Assembly: GCF_000350225.1 (NCBI RefSeq)
Contig: NW_005179318.1
Location: forward strand, 35,939 to 99,938
DNA from: Chondrus crispus
Lineage: Eukaryota; Rhodophyta; Florideophyceae; Gigartinales; Gigartinaceae
DNA length: 64,000 bases
Direction: 5' to 3'
The position numbers and the translations under genes were made by a program. A model generated the notes under the pieces. The model worked only from the letters and a program-made list of their open reading frames with translations. It did no database searches and had not been told where the DNA came from. Positions 1 through 9,943 of the stretch are shown here, piece by piece (within the stretch, counting starts at the first letter, position 1; every line of letters begins with the position of its first letter).

Positions 1-1
1 T

Positions 2-1189
2 GGCTATAATTGCACGGCGAACAGGATGATCGGTATGCGACCGTTCGACCTGGTATTATCCCGGACCCCGAGTCCGTTATCCCTGCAACAAACGCCGCTG
101 TTGGACCCATCCGCCTCAAGGGCGCAGTTCAAGATCCGCTACCTAGCGTGGCTCCGCAGCCTGATGTCGACGGCCAGCCGCCACTTGCTGGCCGGACAGG
201 AGCGGTATAAGAACGATTTCGATAATCGGATACGCCACCCCACCCCGGACTATCGGGTGGGGGATCAAGTACTCGTAAACCGCGAGGCCGCGCTACGGTC
301 CGAAGAGAAAACGGACAAGGACCGGGTTAACAATAAGCTCGCACCGCGGACCGAGGGACCCTTCCCTGTCGTACAGGTGGACGACCACACCGTCACCATA
401 TTACGGGGGACGGGACTGAAAGACCGGCTCTCTCGTGACCGAGTTGTCAAGGCACCCCCGCTGAGGAGCAACGTGGAGGATCCCCCGCTGGAACGGGTGG
501 AGTCAGACGGGGAGGACAGTAACCTCCCAGAAGCTACCGCCTCAGAAGGGACCCTCGCTACACCGGCGACCGCGAGGTTGCGCACGCCGGGATTGATGGA
601 CGCTGTAACCAGTGGGGGAATCGAGGACAACCGCTCGAGACTCGCTGGGTACCGCTCTCAGGTCGAGATGACGGAGGGTCCGCCGCGTAGGGGAGAATCA
701 GACTCGTGCCCTGCTACGCGCGCGCGAACCGCGAGGGAGAGCCCTATAACTACGGAGCCAACAGTGGCCCCTACGGAACCACCCGCGCCCCGCCGCGACA
801 GGGCCTCCGCCCCCCCGGCGACCGACCCCGCTTACCGAGCGTTCATCTCGTCTGGTGCGGTGCACCTGGCCGCGAGGTGCACGTTCCGACCCGACGCCTT
901 CCGCGTACCCCTACGCGTGCCATCGGGGCAGGCCCTACCTCCGGCTTCCTCTGCGGGAGACCCCAACGACGTCTACGTCGTGCAATCGCTAACCGGGCAC
1001 GGGCCGGGAGATGACGGGCTCCCCCTGTTTCGCGTACGTTGGTACGGGTACAGCGACGCCGAGTCGACCTGGGAGCCCGCCCGTCATATCGACTACAACA
1101 CGGTCGCGCGATACTGCCGGAAAAAGCGGATACCCATCCCCGACCGTGCACTATGGCGGCATCCCGACAGCGTGGGACTCGGGAATTAG
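2..1189 (+). CDS. pol: Pol C-terminus: integrase tail, GPY/F module and chromodomain (5' partial)
   Basis: The frame is open from base 2, so this is the 3' end of a larger pol. It starts in the conserved region after the integrase core (F-D-L-V-L-S-R near codon 15), then has a basic linker and a GPY/F-type module (EGPFPVV near codon 115). A long, variable Ser/Pro/Arg-rich linker follows, then a chromodomain at about residues 320-375 with the YVV start, the VRWYGY strand and STWEP. The family-wide role is binding of integrase to modified histone tails to direct insertion. The frame is undamaged to the TAG, so this copy may be recent. Confidence 0.85.
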   Translation, partial: GYNCTANRMIGMRPFDLVLSRTPSPLSLQQTPLLDPSASRAQFKIRYLAWLRSLMSTASRHLLAGQERYKNDFDNRIRHPTPDYRVGDQVLVNREAALRSEEKTDKDRVNNKLAPRTEGPFPVVQVDDHTVTILRGTGLKDRLSRDRVVKAPPLRSNVEDPPLERVESDGEDSNLPEATASEGTLATPATARLRTPGLMDAVTSGGIEDNRSRLAGYRSQVEMTEGPPRRGESDSCPATRARTARESPITTEPTVAPTEPPAPRRDRASAPPATDPAYRAFISSGAVHLAARCTFRPDAFRVPLRVPSGQALPPASSAGDPNDVYVVQSLTGHGPGDDGLPLFRVRWYGYSDAESTWEPARHIDYNTVARYCRKKRIPIPDRALWRHPDSVGLGN

Positions 1190-2041
1190 AAGGGTGAACC
1201 GCGCCCCCGTACCTTCTCAGGAGGTACGCGGGGTAGTTATCATAAGGCCCATGGAAACACGCTTCTGTATAGCGCGACTCGCCACCGGACGGCCGGCCCC
1301 GACAATGTTGGTCGCAGCGAATGACCCTCAATTTTTGGTTTCGACTTTTGGAAAGGGAAGTTTAAAATTGGTTAAATTTTTGGGGGGGTTGTCCTCTGTG
1401 CCAGCGGGGCCTCATCGAGCGGCCAGCAAGAACGCCGAGCGGACGGTATGAAGTGGCGTGGCCAACTACGATACTCGCTCGACGAGGGAATTGACTCGCC
1501 TATGCGAGGAGCAACGTTAATCCGTGCCTCCCTTCGTGGAGAACTTCAATACTCGTTCGACGAGGGAATTGACTCGCCTATGCGAGGAGTATCGTCAATC
1601 CGTGCCTCCCTTCGTGGGGAACTACGATACTCGCTCGACGAGGGAAATGACTCGCCTGTGCGAAGAATAACGACAATACTCGCCGGCCGAGGACTCTGGC
1701 CGTGCTTCCCTCCGTGGAGAATTACAATACTCGCTCGACGAGGGAATTGACTCGCCTATGCGAGGAGCAACGTCGATCCGTGCCTCCCTTCGCGGAGAAC
1801 TACAGTACTCGCTCGACGAGGGAATTGACTCGCCTGAGCAAGGAGTAACGACAATACGCGCTGGACGCGAACTCTGTCCGACCCCACCCTTCGAAAAACG
1901 GGTCGTTACTTACCCCAGAAGGCCCTCGGAGGGAGGAACTGACTCCCCCGAACGGACAGGGTGCACTGACCCACGCGGCGGACCCGGACGAAAGGGGGTA
2001 AGTGACTAGTTTACTCGTCGCACTACAGTGGGTAAGACCGA
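1190..2041. other. Non-coding spacer between pol and antisense ORF of element A
   Basis: No ORF with a recognisable domain. It is dominated by the minisatellite at 1458-1860, followed by C- and G-rich sequence down to the stop of the antisense ORF. Confidence 0.6.
1458..1860 (+). repeat. Minisatellite, about 78-bp unit, five degenerate copies
   Basis: The motif ATACTCGCTCGACGAGGGAA recurs at about 1471, 1549, 1627, 1727 and 1804, giving steps of 78, 78, 100 and 77 bp. Each unit contains GACGAGGGAATTGACTCGCC and a CCGTGCCTCCCTTCG segment. The long step carries an extra CGCCGGCCGAGGACTCTGG-type insert. The repeat sits in the 3' untranslated part of element A. Confidence 0.85.
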
Positions 2042-3829
2042 CTAGGATCCTGCCGGTACGCCTCCCTCTTCCTCGTAGTCAGCCAAGGACTTCTCCGGCA
2101 CCGCGTCCCCCGCGGGACCCCCCTTCGCGCCCGACACCTCCGTCGGCCCCGCCGCCTCGGCTGCCAAGGCCATCTCAAGACCCTCCGCGACAAGAGCGGG
2201 TGTCCCCGTTGCCACCGCCAAGTCACCCGGTGGCTCGGGCTCGGTCACCCCCTCGCCCCTCGCCGGGGATGAGACGGGCTCCCCCACCTCTGTCGTGGGG
2301 GTCGTTCCTGCCACGAGGCGTCGCACCCTCTCCCTGAGGCGGGGATTGTCCAGCAGCGCCCGTAACTCCGCGTCCGACATCGTCGTCGGATCGCGCTCCC
2401 TCGCCACCTCTATCGGCGGATCTCCCGGTCCCGTCTCGCCGCCCATCTCCACGTCCGCCGGGGACGGCGAGACGACCGACACCAGCGCGCGCGCACTCGG
2501 GGACGCGTCATCGCGCCCTCCACCGGGTGTCTTCCCGAAACCGACCCCGCGTCGCGGTCCGCGCGCTCCGCCGGCCTCTCCGGCGGGTCCATCACCGCGT
2601 CGCCGCACGCGAACCACTCCGGGGTCCTCCCCCGGGACATCCTCGCGCCTCCTAACGCGCTCCTCGCCGCCACCACCACCGGCGTTGACCTCCTCCGCCT
2701 CCCGTAAGTACTCGGGCTGAGCGAGAGTGAGAGATCCGGACTCGATCCGTACCCAGTTTCCGCGGTCAGCTCGACCCGCGTCGTGCCTCCGCCCAGGGGA
2801 GTTATGTCTCGACCGGGGGTTATCGAAGTGATGCCCCTGATTGTATGGCACGCGAGGCCAATCAATGGCCTCGTGAAGATCTAACAGGGCTTGTAAGCGA
2901 TCCTGCAGCACCGCCCCGCCTAACACTCGTGTGAGGTCCAAGCGTCTTAACCACTCCACAACCATAGTTGGGAGGACATACAACCGCCCGTCGTAGGTCG
3001 ACCATAAGAAGCGCTTAGCGACAATGGCGAGCCACTCGCTCAGGAAGACCATCCAGCGGGGGGATTGAGGATCGGCCATCATACTCATCCCATAATACAC
3101 CAAACACGGTGGCAATTCCGCAAGGAAGTCCGCAGGGACTTCGTACTGCGCAAACCACGCGGGTAGCTCGGGGTACCGCGCGGTCAGGACGTCGCGTTCG
3201 AATGAGGTAATTTCTACCCACTCGTACGCGACGAAGACCCCCATCCGGTTCCGCATCCGACGCTCATACTTCAGCTTTTGGTGCATCGCGGGGTCTCTCC
3301 TCCGCTCGGGCTGACTCTCGAACCCTGGAGGGAGGATCGGCTCGCTCCAGGACATCAGCTCAACCGCTGGCTCCTCCTCCCGTAGACGGAGATTGTCCAT
3401 AACTCGCTTTAATCCAGCGACATACACCCGGTCGGCTTCCGTGCGATAGGCCCACGTATCTAAGTCCCACGCACGAGGGACGGTCCGATTGCAAGGTGTC
3501 CGGCGCATCCGCTGCCGAAGTAACTCCACGAAGGCCACCCGGGCCCGCGTGTCCTCCCGCCGAAACCCTGGGCGTAGGAACTCAGGCTCCACAACCAAAC
3601 GGTGTGAGAAGTCCCTGGATGTCACAGCCGCCAGGCTGAGCCCCCCCGGGAGCTCCCCGGTCGCTGCAGCGTAACGCTGAATCATCTCCGCATCGCGCAA
3701 GCCCGCGGGGGACAAAAACGGCGCCCTCTCGAAAAGAAGTGCGTCGTCGTACATATTTCGTCCCCATAAGTCGTCCGGGCGGGGCCATTCTTCGCCCCGG
3801 TCGACCGGACGTACCCCGAAGGTGTACAT
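2042..3829 (-). CDS. Antisense accessory ORF of element A (595 aa), unknown function
   Basis: An undamaged 595-codon ORF with an ATG at 3829, read opposite to gag-pol and lying between pol and the 3' LTR. The N-terminal 330 residues look globular: LPGG near 60, DLDTWAYRTEADRVYV at 122-137, FVAYEW near 199, then DPQSPRWMVFLSEW at 253-266 and YVLPTMVVEWLRRL near 284. The C-terminal 265 residues are acidic, Gly/Pro/Ser-rich and probably disordered. The globular part aligns along its length with the antisense ORF of element C (39283-41235), and parts of it with the one in element B (54342-56555). I recognise no named domain. No signal peptide or membrane segment is evident. That three elements keep it suggests selection. 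Confidence 0.75.
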   Translation of the reverse strand: MYTFGVRPVDRGEEWPRPDDLWGRNMYDDALLFERAPFLSPAGLRDAEMIQRYAAATGELPGGLSLAAVTSRDFSHRLVVEPEFLRPGFRREDTRARVAFVELLRQRMRRTPCNRTVPRAWDLDTWAYRTEADRVYVAGLKRVMDNLRLREEEPAVELMSWSEPILPPGFESQPERRRDPAMHQKLKYERRMRNRMGVFVAYEWVEITSFERDVLTARYPELPAWFAQYEVPADFLAELPPCLVYYGMSMMADPQSPRWMVFLSEWLAIVAKRFLWSTYDGRLYVLPTMVVEWLRRLDLTRVLGGAVLQDRLQALLDLHEAIDWPRVPYNQGHHFDNPRSRHNSPGRRHDAGRADRGNWVRIESGSLTLAQPEYLREAEEVNAGGGGGEERVRRREDVPGEDPGVVRVRRRGDGPAGEAGGARGPRRGVGFGKTPGGGRDDASPSARALVSVVSPSPADVEMGGETGPGDPPIEVARERDPTTMSDAELRALLDNPRLRERVRRLVAGTTPTTEVGEPVSSPARGEGVTEPEPPGDLAVATGTPALVAEGLEMALAAEAAGPTEVSGAKGGPAGDAVPEKSLADYEEEGGVPAGS

Positions 3830-4560
3830 GCCCCCCCTTTTTTCGGCTGCTCTGGACGTCGGGATCGGAGACGGAGCCTCGTGGGCGACACTAAAGAAAC
3901 AGAAAAAAAAACGAGGCAGGGGTCTCGCGCGTCGGACGATGGCACGATATCGGTACCTCGCACCGCACTACCCTCTTGTAACAGAGTTCCCCCTCCTCGC
4001 GCGCCATCGCGCCGCCGGGAGATTGTACGCTGTCCCGGGACGGTACACGCCTCCGCCAGAATCCTCATCCATAGGGATGCCCGATTCGAAGAAAGGGGCT
4101 GTAGCAGAATGGTTAATTTCGTTTGAATTTGCAGACAGCGGGAGTGACTCCCGCTCCCTCCAAGGGGGCGCGCCGCCGGTTCGACCGGTCCGACACCGCC
4201 GGGAGCACACCAACCTTCGGCGGATCCTCGGACCGCGCGTCGTTATCCCCACCCGACGGCGTGTTCTTCGGCCAACGGGTGATGGGTAAGCCCCGGCGCT
4301 CGCCGAACGAAGCGCGTCTACACTCTCGCGCGTGTCCACCCCTCCCCTTCCCAGGGGGGTGGAATAAGCTATCTCCCTCGAGGACGCCGGAACCCTCTCG
4401 CCCTCGTGGTGAGAGTGCCCCCTCCCTTCCTAAGGGAGAAATTTCTGACCCGGGCGACGAGGGAATCGGTTCCTCGCACTCACTCGCCCCTCGACACCGC
4501 CGCGCACGACATCCTCCGCCCCTACCAAAAAGGGAAAAAAGGGGAGAGAGAAGGGGGAAG

Positions 4561-4728
4561 GAAGGTCGCGTGGTCAGGGGGACACGCTCGCGCTGATCCA
4601 AGGAAGGTCGCGTGGTCAGGGGGACACGCTCGCGCTGATCCAAGGAAGGTCGCGTGGTCAGGGGGACACGCTCGCGCTGATCCAAGGAAGGTCGTGTGGT
4701 CAGGAAGACACGCTCGCGCTGATCGCCG
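4561..4728 (+). repeat. Tandem repeat, four copies of 42 bp
   Basis: GAAGGTCGCGTGGTCAGG starts at 4561, 4603, 4645 and (with a CGCG-to-CGTG change) 4687. The first three copies are almost identical and the fourth has diverged. Because 42 is divisible by three the array stays open in frame, but I see no sign that it is translated. Confidence 0.95.
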
Positions 4729-4973
4729 GGAAGGATGGGCCAATAAGTTCAACGACAAGGCACCACACGGAAGCCAGGGAGGCAAGGTTCGGGCCGAGGA
4801 CACCGCGTCCCATTTCATGTCGCACGCGTACTCGCGGACACGACCCACCTCACCTCCTCTCCCGAGCGCTCGCCTGATCCTCGCCAAGCGGACTCTAACT
4901 GCGGAGGGCGGGTATGTCGGCAAGGGCGGGGCAATGACCGCCGGATTCAAGGTTCGCGGGGACGCTCTACTCT

Positions 4974-4986
4974 GAGAGGGGGGCTA
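4974..4986 (+). promoter_or_regulatory. Polypurine tract of element A
   Basis: GAGAGGGGGGCTA directly precedes the TGTAG start of the 3' LTR. This is the usual primer site for plus-strand DNA synthesis. Confidence 0.75.
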
Positions 4987-5689
4987 TGTAGAGCACTGAC
5001 CGCCCGCTCAATCGCGGTGCTGTACTGTAGCACACGCGGAATGCCTCACTATCATAAGTGAGATATATACCACGTGTAACCATGTATCCAAACCCCCCCC
5101 CGCTCGTGTCCGGGTGTAAGCTCCATGGAGCCCTGTCGAAGTACTGACAGTTCTACCCACGTGTACCCGTGTTATCCCTCACGTTAATCGTGTCATTTCC
5201 CACGTGTAGTGGTTGTCATACCTCCCCAAGAGGAGTTTCTCCGGCCATCGCCGCCGTCGTCCAATTTAGTATTTTTAGTTTAATTAATTATAGCTCCGAC
5301 GTCAGCTAGTATATAGCCGACGTCCGACCCTTAGTAAAACGGTACGAAGCTTTGGGTCTACAACTCGGGTTTCTGGAACGGAGTCGTAGCCTCGCGTCGG
5401 TCCCCGTCCCACGACGGTACCCTGCGAGCCATCTACGTCCCGATTCCCTCCTGCCTCTACCGCGCGCGTCGTCCCGCCACGCCCGGCTCTCCGCGCGACA
5501 GCTGTCCCTACCGCTCCGCCCCTCCTGGGCTCTGTTTCCCACTTTTTCCCTTACTTTCCCTACTGCGCTTCACGCCCGGCCCCGTACCGGTCCCTTACGG
5601 GTGGTCTCCCGATAACCCCCTACACGCGCCCCCGAACGCACGCGCTCTGCCAGAGGGGGATCCCACCCCTTCCCCCTCAGTGCACGACA
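4987..5689 (+). repeat. 3' LTR of element A
   Basis: Starts TGTAGAGCACTG after the polypurine tract and ends CAGTGCACGACA, an inverted match of 10 in 12. It contains a TATATAG box at 5310-5316 and three CACGTGT motifs between about 5070 and 5210, all placed as in a U3 region. The mate LTR is outside the window, so the right edge is inferred from the terminal inverted repeat only. Confidence 0.75.
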
Positions 5690-6194
5690 ACAGACACACG
5701 TTGATGTACTTGAGATAGCTGTTCCACACGCAAAATATTATTACCTTGACCCAATGCATCTGGCGATGGCAGTTGAACGGGCGCTAATGAATTTTCATAC
5801 TGTCCGGAGTCTGGCGATCGGCTCCGCGGAGAGCTCTCGAGATGTATGTGAGCCGATCCAGGAGATTCGTTTTGTGTTGAAGCAATACTGATAGACTGTA
5901 GTCGACCTTCTCCAGCTGCCCCGAACTCTGGTTGGCTTGTTGGGAGAACATTTTCGACTGCATGAGGAGCACTGGCATATTCTCCAGAGTTGTCATCTAA
6001 TAAAGCTTCATGTGCCAAGGAGTCAAGACTATCATTCGCACAAACGATCTGTGACGGATAGGTTCTGCCGGATGAACATAAGTTATCGGACATGCCAGGT
6101 TCGGGTTTTGAGGTTCGCCCGATACGATGGGCTGGAACGAAATGGGTGCAGAAGATCAAGTTGGACACATAGGACGGTAAGAGAGAGTGCAGAA
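5690..6194 (-). pseudogene. Unidentified coding fragment caught between two LTRs
   Basis: A frame on the minus strand is open from about 6168 to 5677, roughly 160 codons. The first ATG in frame is at 6093. It runs out only a few bases inside the end of LTR A. The translation is Ser/Pro/Glu-rich and of low complexity (for example ESSPRSRSPDSGQYENS) and I do not recognise it. LTR sequence abuts it on both sides (A ends at 5689, the putative solo LTR starts at 6195), so it may be an exon cut by two insertions. It could also be chance. Confidence 0.25.
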
Positions 6195-7171
6195 TGTGGT
6201 ATCATTGCCAGGATGTGTACAGTACCCGACGGCGCCTGTTCATTACAGGCGCACGCCCACACGTGTGCATTACACGCATACGCGCACGCGCACACGGGCA
6301 TTACAGGCGGACGCCTACACGTGTGTCTTACAGGCGGAAGATCTACTGTATACATTACAGCCCGGAGGTTGTATATGACAAGGTACAGTAGTAATGGCAC
6401 AGTACAGTGCATTACATAATAGAGTACAGTAGTACAGTAGGACGGACAATGTCCAAGACCCCGCGAACTCGCTTATTTAAGCGACGGCGCCGGGCAATGA
6501 CAGTAAACAGTCAAGGATCTTTTGGGAACGGATTTCCTTCGACGGTGCGACACCGCGGGTCAAAACAAGCCTCTGACTTAGGCGACATTGTCGGCATCTG
6601 TCTTGCGACCTTTCCCTGGCTTCTACTGCCTTTACTTTACCTTTTCCATTCCTCCGTCTTTGCGACTACGCGGGTTAAGACTAGCCTGTAACCTCGGCGT
6701 GTTTCTGTCGCTCAACGTTTCAATTGTTTTCCTTTTTACTCTGTCGTTGCGACCACGCGGGCTAAGAATGGCCTCTAGCCTGGGCGTATTACTGTCGCAC
6801 GACCTATTTCTCTCTCCCTGTATTGTGACGATTGTCAAGTCGCGGGGTACGACAAGCCTCTAGCCTTGGCGGCACTATTGAAATCTGTCCCGCTCGTTCC
6901 CTCTAGGAGTTTCCGCTACTCGGCGCGCCGCCTGTGTCTGACACTGGTCTTTAGGCTCGGGTTCATCCCTGTTTTGTGTGTTGTTACACCACCCCTTCCA
7001 GTGCTGGTCCCATTCCGGGTCCGCATTTCGACCAGTACGTCGTGCTTTTACAGTCGGCCGACGTACTTCCCCTTTGCTCTACCACAGTCCCGATCTACCG
7101 GGGGACACCCCCTATTGGTTGTTACCTCTTCTTCGAGCTAGCTCATAGCTGGCGACCGCCACCATACTACA
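6195..7171 (+). repeat. Probable solo LTR
   Basis: Starts TGTGGTAT and ends ATACTACA, an inverted match of 7 in 8. It is flanked by CAGAA and GAGAA, a 5-bp duplication with one mismatch. It has TACAGTA motifs and ACACGTGTG motifs near 6250-6330 like the LTRs of the other families, and a degenerate tandem repeat in its 3' part. No internal retroelement sequence adjoins either side. It does not match the LTRs of A, B, C or D by eye. Confidence 0.5.
6546..6905 (+). repeat. Degenerate tandem repeat, four units of about 87-115 bp
   Basis: Four blocks beginning near 6546, 6661, 6748 and 6838 share the core TGCGAC-ACGCGGG-TAAGA-GCCTCT--CCT-GGCGT, followed by a pyrimidine-rich stretch. Lies inside the putative solo LTR. 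Confidence 0.65.
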
Positions 7172-7330
7172 GAGAATTTTTGTGAAATAAAGCACTTTTG
7201 TGATTTGGACTTTTCAGCGACGTATATGACCGGTTAGTGGAATCACAGGCGTCAACAAACGAGAATGCAGTTGGCTTCACGAAAAGTGCGATTCTAAGTT
7301 ACCGTTCGTGAAGTTTTCGTGCATTCACAA

Positions 7331-7346
7331 CACTACGAGGTCATAT
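7331..7346 (+). repeat. Left terminal inverted repeat of CACTA element
   Basis: CACTACGAGGTCATAT, paired with the right end at 19578-19593. The preceding triplet is CAA. Confidence 0.55.
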
Positions 7347-7891
7347 TTTCAATATCTGAAATGATTTTTTAGAATGGCCCGGTAGATTTAGTGGTTCGAA
7401 TTTTGTTTTAGATTTTTTGGCGCGCGCGCAGCACACTTTTCTGATCGTATCAAACCTACCGCTGGTCTAGCTTGATGAGCCATTTTTATTGTAAAATATA
7501 GTATAGGACGGATATCTGTTAGTTTCTACTAGATCCAGGCTGATATTGTACTGGTGCGCACCAACACTTTGAAGCTGCATAGTGTGGCCATCCACGTGTG
7601 GAAAATGGGAAGGAGCATTGCTCGAGATCGCTTCAGTGTAAATGTATCGCAGCGTCGTTTATTAGTAGCCATAAACTACATTACTATACATTACCGCCAG
7701 CGGTGTTGGGTGAACCCGGCATATCCTGTTGACCAACAGTTCCCGGGTGCACCGGACTGACAATTTCGTTCATCGCATCTTCGTTCAGCTCTCGACGCGC
7801 GTCCGCGCAATGCGAGTCCCCCACAAACATCACATATGGCATCACGACTGCCAGCTGCCCTGGAACACGAACGTTCCTTTTCCTGTCCCTC
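7347..7891. other. Left subterminal region of CACTA element
   Basis: AT-rich, no gene. It contains GGCCCGGTAGATTT and ATTTTTTGGCG segments that resemble sequence just inside the right end, as expected of subterminal transposase-binding regions. That resemblance is weak. Confidence 0.4.
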
Positions 7892-9340
7892 TTAGACCAG
7901 TGCCCGGAAACCTCTTGCGCTCTCCGCCACACCAAATGAAAAGCCCGACTGGGCAGAGGAACTGCGCTTGACACATTTTGGGTCTTCCAATATGGACGGC
8001 CTCCGCCTAGTACAACGCAGGCCCGCATCGAAGGTCTTGCTTTCCGAGTCCCATATGCGGTTGTTCCTGAACAACACAAGCTCTCCGCTTCCGGGGTTAG
8101 CAACATCCCTTTCGAAGGTGTTTCCGCAACTGTGCCCTACAAAAACTGCAGCGGGGGCCCCGACATCGCTCGAATATACATACGTACCCATCAACCTCAA
8201 CATTCCGACCCCCGCACTGCCCTCCTTCTTCAACATCGCGAGACGGTCCGCCTTATGGTATAATCCCAGAAATGAACAAAGCCCTGCCATGCGATTGAAC
8301 AGTATGTAGAATGTCTGCGATGTCCCGGCCGGGCCCTGTGTCTCTGCATACTCAGGATAGAACACCAGACGCAATGTCGAGTCCTCGACTATGCAGCCGT
8401 ATAGATTCCTCGCTATCAACTCAAAATCTGCCAGCTCGCAATCCGCAACGACCCGAATGAAGCTCTGCGTCATACCCCCTAAGGCCCCTATATTCATTTT
8501 GTCGGCCGACGTTTGTTCAATATGACTTGACGGCTTACGCAGCGACTTCTGCACTGCGACTTCCAGGCGGTGGCGCAGAAAGTTCACTATCTTCAGCACG
8601 GACTCATCCCTTGTCGACGACAGCCCCTCCGATATCCGACAACTGTTTAGCTCGACCTTCCGATTTAGCATGTCTACTTGGCCAAGTACTTGTGCATGGC
8701 TTTTCCTCAGTCGATCAACGATATCCGCGAGTTCTTTCATCCGGTACTGGTCAACAAATCTCCGCCTCTTACTGTTTTTTGCAATATCATCTCCAGTCCA
8801 GTCTCTATCCGCTTCATCCATCCCGTCATGAGCCTGTGGAATAACTGGCGTCCGCCATGTCAGTACCGGATTGTTATTCTCGTCTCCATCCAGCTCTGCG
8901 CGTCTCAATAAACGGCCAACAACGAATTCCACTTGATGAATATGATCACCGTATGCAGCCTTCTCCTCGTGTTTCAAAGTAGCTGTCGCCAACACCTGAA
9001 CCTTATCGTTCGCGGCCGTGGCGGGAGCATACTCAATATCCGTTACTTGCGCGCTGCACCACGTTGCTTCGTCGTCATCGTCTTCCAACATCCATAGAAC
9101 CTCGACGAAATCATTCGGTAGAGGCAGAGCTTCTCTTTCTCGGCATGCCCGAAGGCGTTGCATTCCTCTGTCAAGGCGGACGCCACTTATCTTGTCGAAG
9201 ATACGCGATAGGCGATCTCTGAGATGGTTCGGACGGGAAATAGCCTTGTCGTGTGGCGAGCGCGGATTCGGTCTGGGCATACCCCAGATATCCGCAATCC
9301 AAGCATTCTCCGGGGAGATTTTTATTGTCCAACGACTCAT
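7892..9340 (-). CDS. CACTA-associated 482-aa protein of unknown function
   Basis: An uninterrupted ORF with an ATG at 9340. Residues about 75-165 have a small beta-rich look (VEVLWMLEDDDDEATWCSAQ, later VLATATLKHEEKAAYG and VEFVVGRLL) that resembles a Tudor- or agenet-like chromatin module; this is a weak guess. Residues about 195-290 are basic (KNSKRRR) and probably helical. The C-terminal third is rich in Gly and aromatic residues. It is transcribed away from the two-exon gene at 9541 across a 200-bp gap. CACTA elements often encode a second, DNA-binding protein beside the transposase, and this may be that partner. I do not recognise the family. Confidence 0.6.
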   Translation of the reverse strand: MSRWTIKISPENAWIADIWGMPRPNPRSPHDKAISRPNHLRDRLSRIFDKISGVRLDRGMQRLRACREREALPLPNDFVEVLWMLEDDDDEATWCSAQVTDIEYAPATAANDKVQVLATATLKHEEKAAYGDHIHQVEFVVGRLLRRAELDGDENNNPVLTWRTPVIPQAHDGMDEADRDWTGDDIAKNSKRRRFVDQYRMKELADIVDRLRKSHAQVLGQVDMLNRKVELNSCRISEGLSSTRDESVLKIVNFLRHRLEVAVQKSLRKPSSHIEQTSADKMNIGALGGMTQSFIRVVADCELADFELIARNLYGCIVEDSTLRLVFYPEYAETQGPAGTSQTFYILFNRMAGLCSFLGLYHKADRLAMLKKEGSAGVGMLRLMGTYVYSSDVGAPAAVFVGHSCGNTFERDVANPGSGELVLFRNNRIWDSESKTFDAGLRCTRRRPSILEDPKCVKRSSSAQSGFSFGVAESARGFRALV

Positions 9341-9540
9341 TCAAGGACCCCCGAACAGGAATTTTCTAACAAAATGAAAAAATCGTGGCCACTCACAGTA
9401 CGTTTGTGGGCGTTTTCACATTGATATTCACCAATACTGTAATAAGTGGCCTTTAGGCCGGCCGGCCAACTTTTTCACATGCTGTTATAGCTGCAGGTTC
9501 TCGGTATCCAGAAATTGAGGAACACCGCCCCTTTTTCCCA
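9341..9540. promoter_or_regulatory. Short divergent intergenic region, possible two-way promoter
   Basis: 200 bp between the ATG of the 482-aa ORF (minus strand) and the ATG of the two-exon gene (plus strand). It includes GGCCGGCCGGCC at about 9456-9467. No clear TATA box on either strand. Confidence 0.4.
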
Positions 9541-9943
9541 ATGTCGAATACACGGGCCGCCAAGAAACGTGCTATACCCGAAGCAGCCAATGCTTCACCA
9601 GGCTCTAAGAAGATGCGTCGCAACAGTTCGGAGGTTCGTCGCCGGCCAAACGTTTCTCCGCCCAAAACAAGGGCTATTCTCTCGCAGTTGACCCCTCGAA
9701 ACAGTCACGTCCAAGACGATAATGAAATTCTTTGCTTTGAGGTTTCAGATACTTTCGGTTGCTCGAACCATAGCTCTTTCATCTTAATGCTTCGCCCATC
9801 TATCTCTCTGTGACTAACGCGCGGCATAGTGTCACAAGAACGGTTATAATTTATCTACCCGCGAAAGCGTCAAGCGGGAGTCTGATTTCCAAGTTGAGAG
9901 GCAGCTAAGGCGAGAGGCGGAACACGTGGACGCCTTCATATGA
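9541..9943 (+). CDS. Small two-exon gene, 104 aa, basic protein (join 9541..9741, 9830..9943)
   Basis: Exon 1 gives a Lys/Arg/Ser-rich segment (RAAKKRAIPEAAN, SKKMRRNSSEVRRRP). An 88-bp intron is inferred at 9742-9829. It begins GTTTCAG and ends with a GACTAAC branch-point-like motif 12 bases before the CATAG acceptor, in phase 0. Exon 2 then stays open for 37 codons and is strongly charged (ESVKRESDFQVERQLRREAE) up to TGA at 9943. Reading straight through the intron instead gives a non-charged tail. It is probably nuclear and could be a DNA-binding helper of the CACTA element. The splice sites are predicted by eye only. Confidence 0.5.

Larger units (their letters stand above)
3830..4986. 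other. Spacer between antisense ORF and 3' LTR of element A
   Basis: About 1.15 kb without a convincing plus-strand gene. It would be the 5' leader of any antisense transcript starting in the 3' LTR. It contains the 42-bp tandem repeat (4561-4728) and a hairpin AGCGGGAGTGACTCCCGCT at about 4137-4155. Confidence 0.5.
1..5689 (+). mobile_element. Chromovirus A (Ty3/gypsy LTR retrotransposon), 3' half
   Basis: The window opens inside the integrase of a gypsy element read on the plus strand. In order it holds the integrase C-terminus with chromodomain, a 78-bp minisatellite, a 595-aa ORF on the opposite strand, a spacer with 42-bp repeats, a polypurine tract and a 3' LTR. The 5' LTR, gag, protease and RT lie outside, so target duplication and age cannot be tested. 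The order pol - antisense ORF - 3' LTR is the same as in elements B and C here. Confidence 0.85.

Noticed and set aside
4093..4190. tRNA-like stretch: TAGCAGAATGGTTA (A-box-like) and GGTTCGACC (B-box-like)
   Set aside because: The arms do not fold into a cloverleaf: no matching D or anticodon stem, and the B-box is too far away. The CGGGAGTGACTCCCG hairpin lacks the T-loop consensus.
4406..4975. 189-codon ORF across the 42-bp repeats
   Set aside because: Open only because the unit is a multiple of three; the flanking codons look non-coding.
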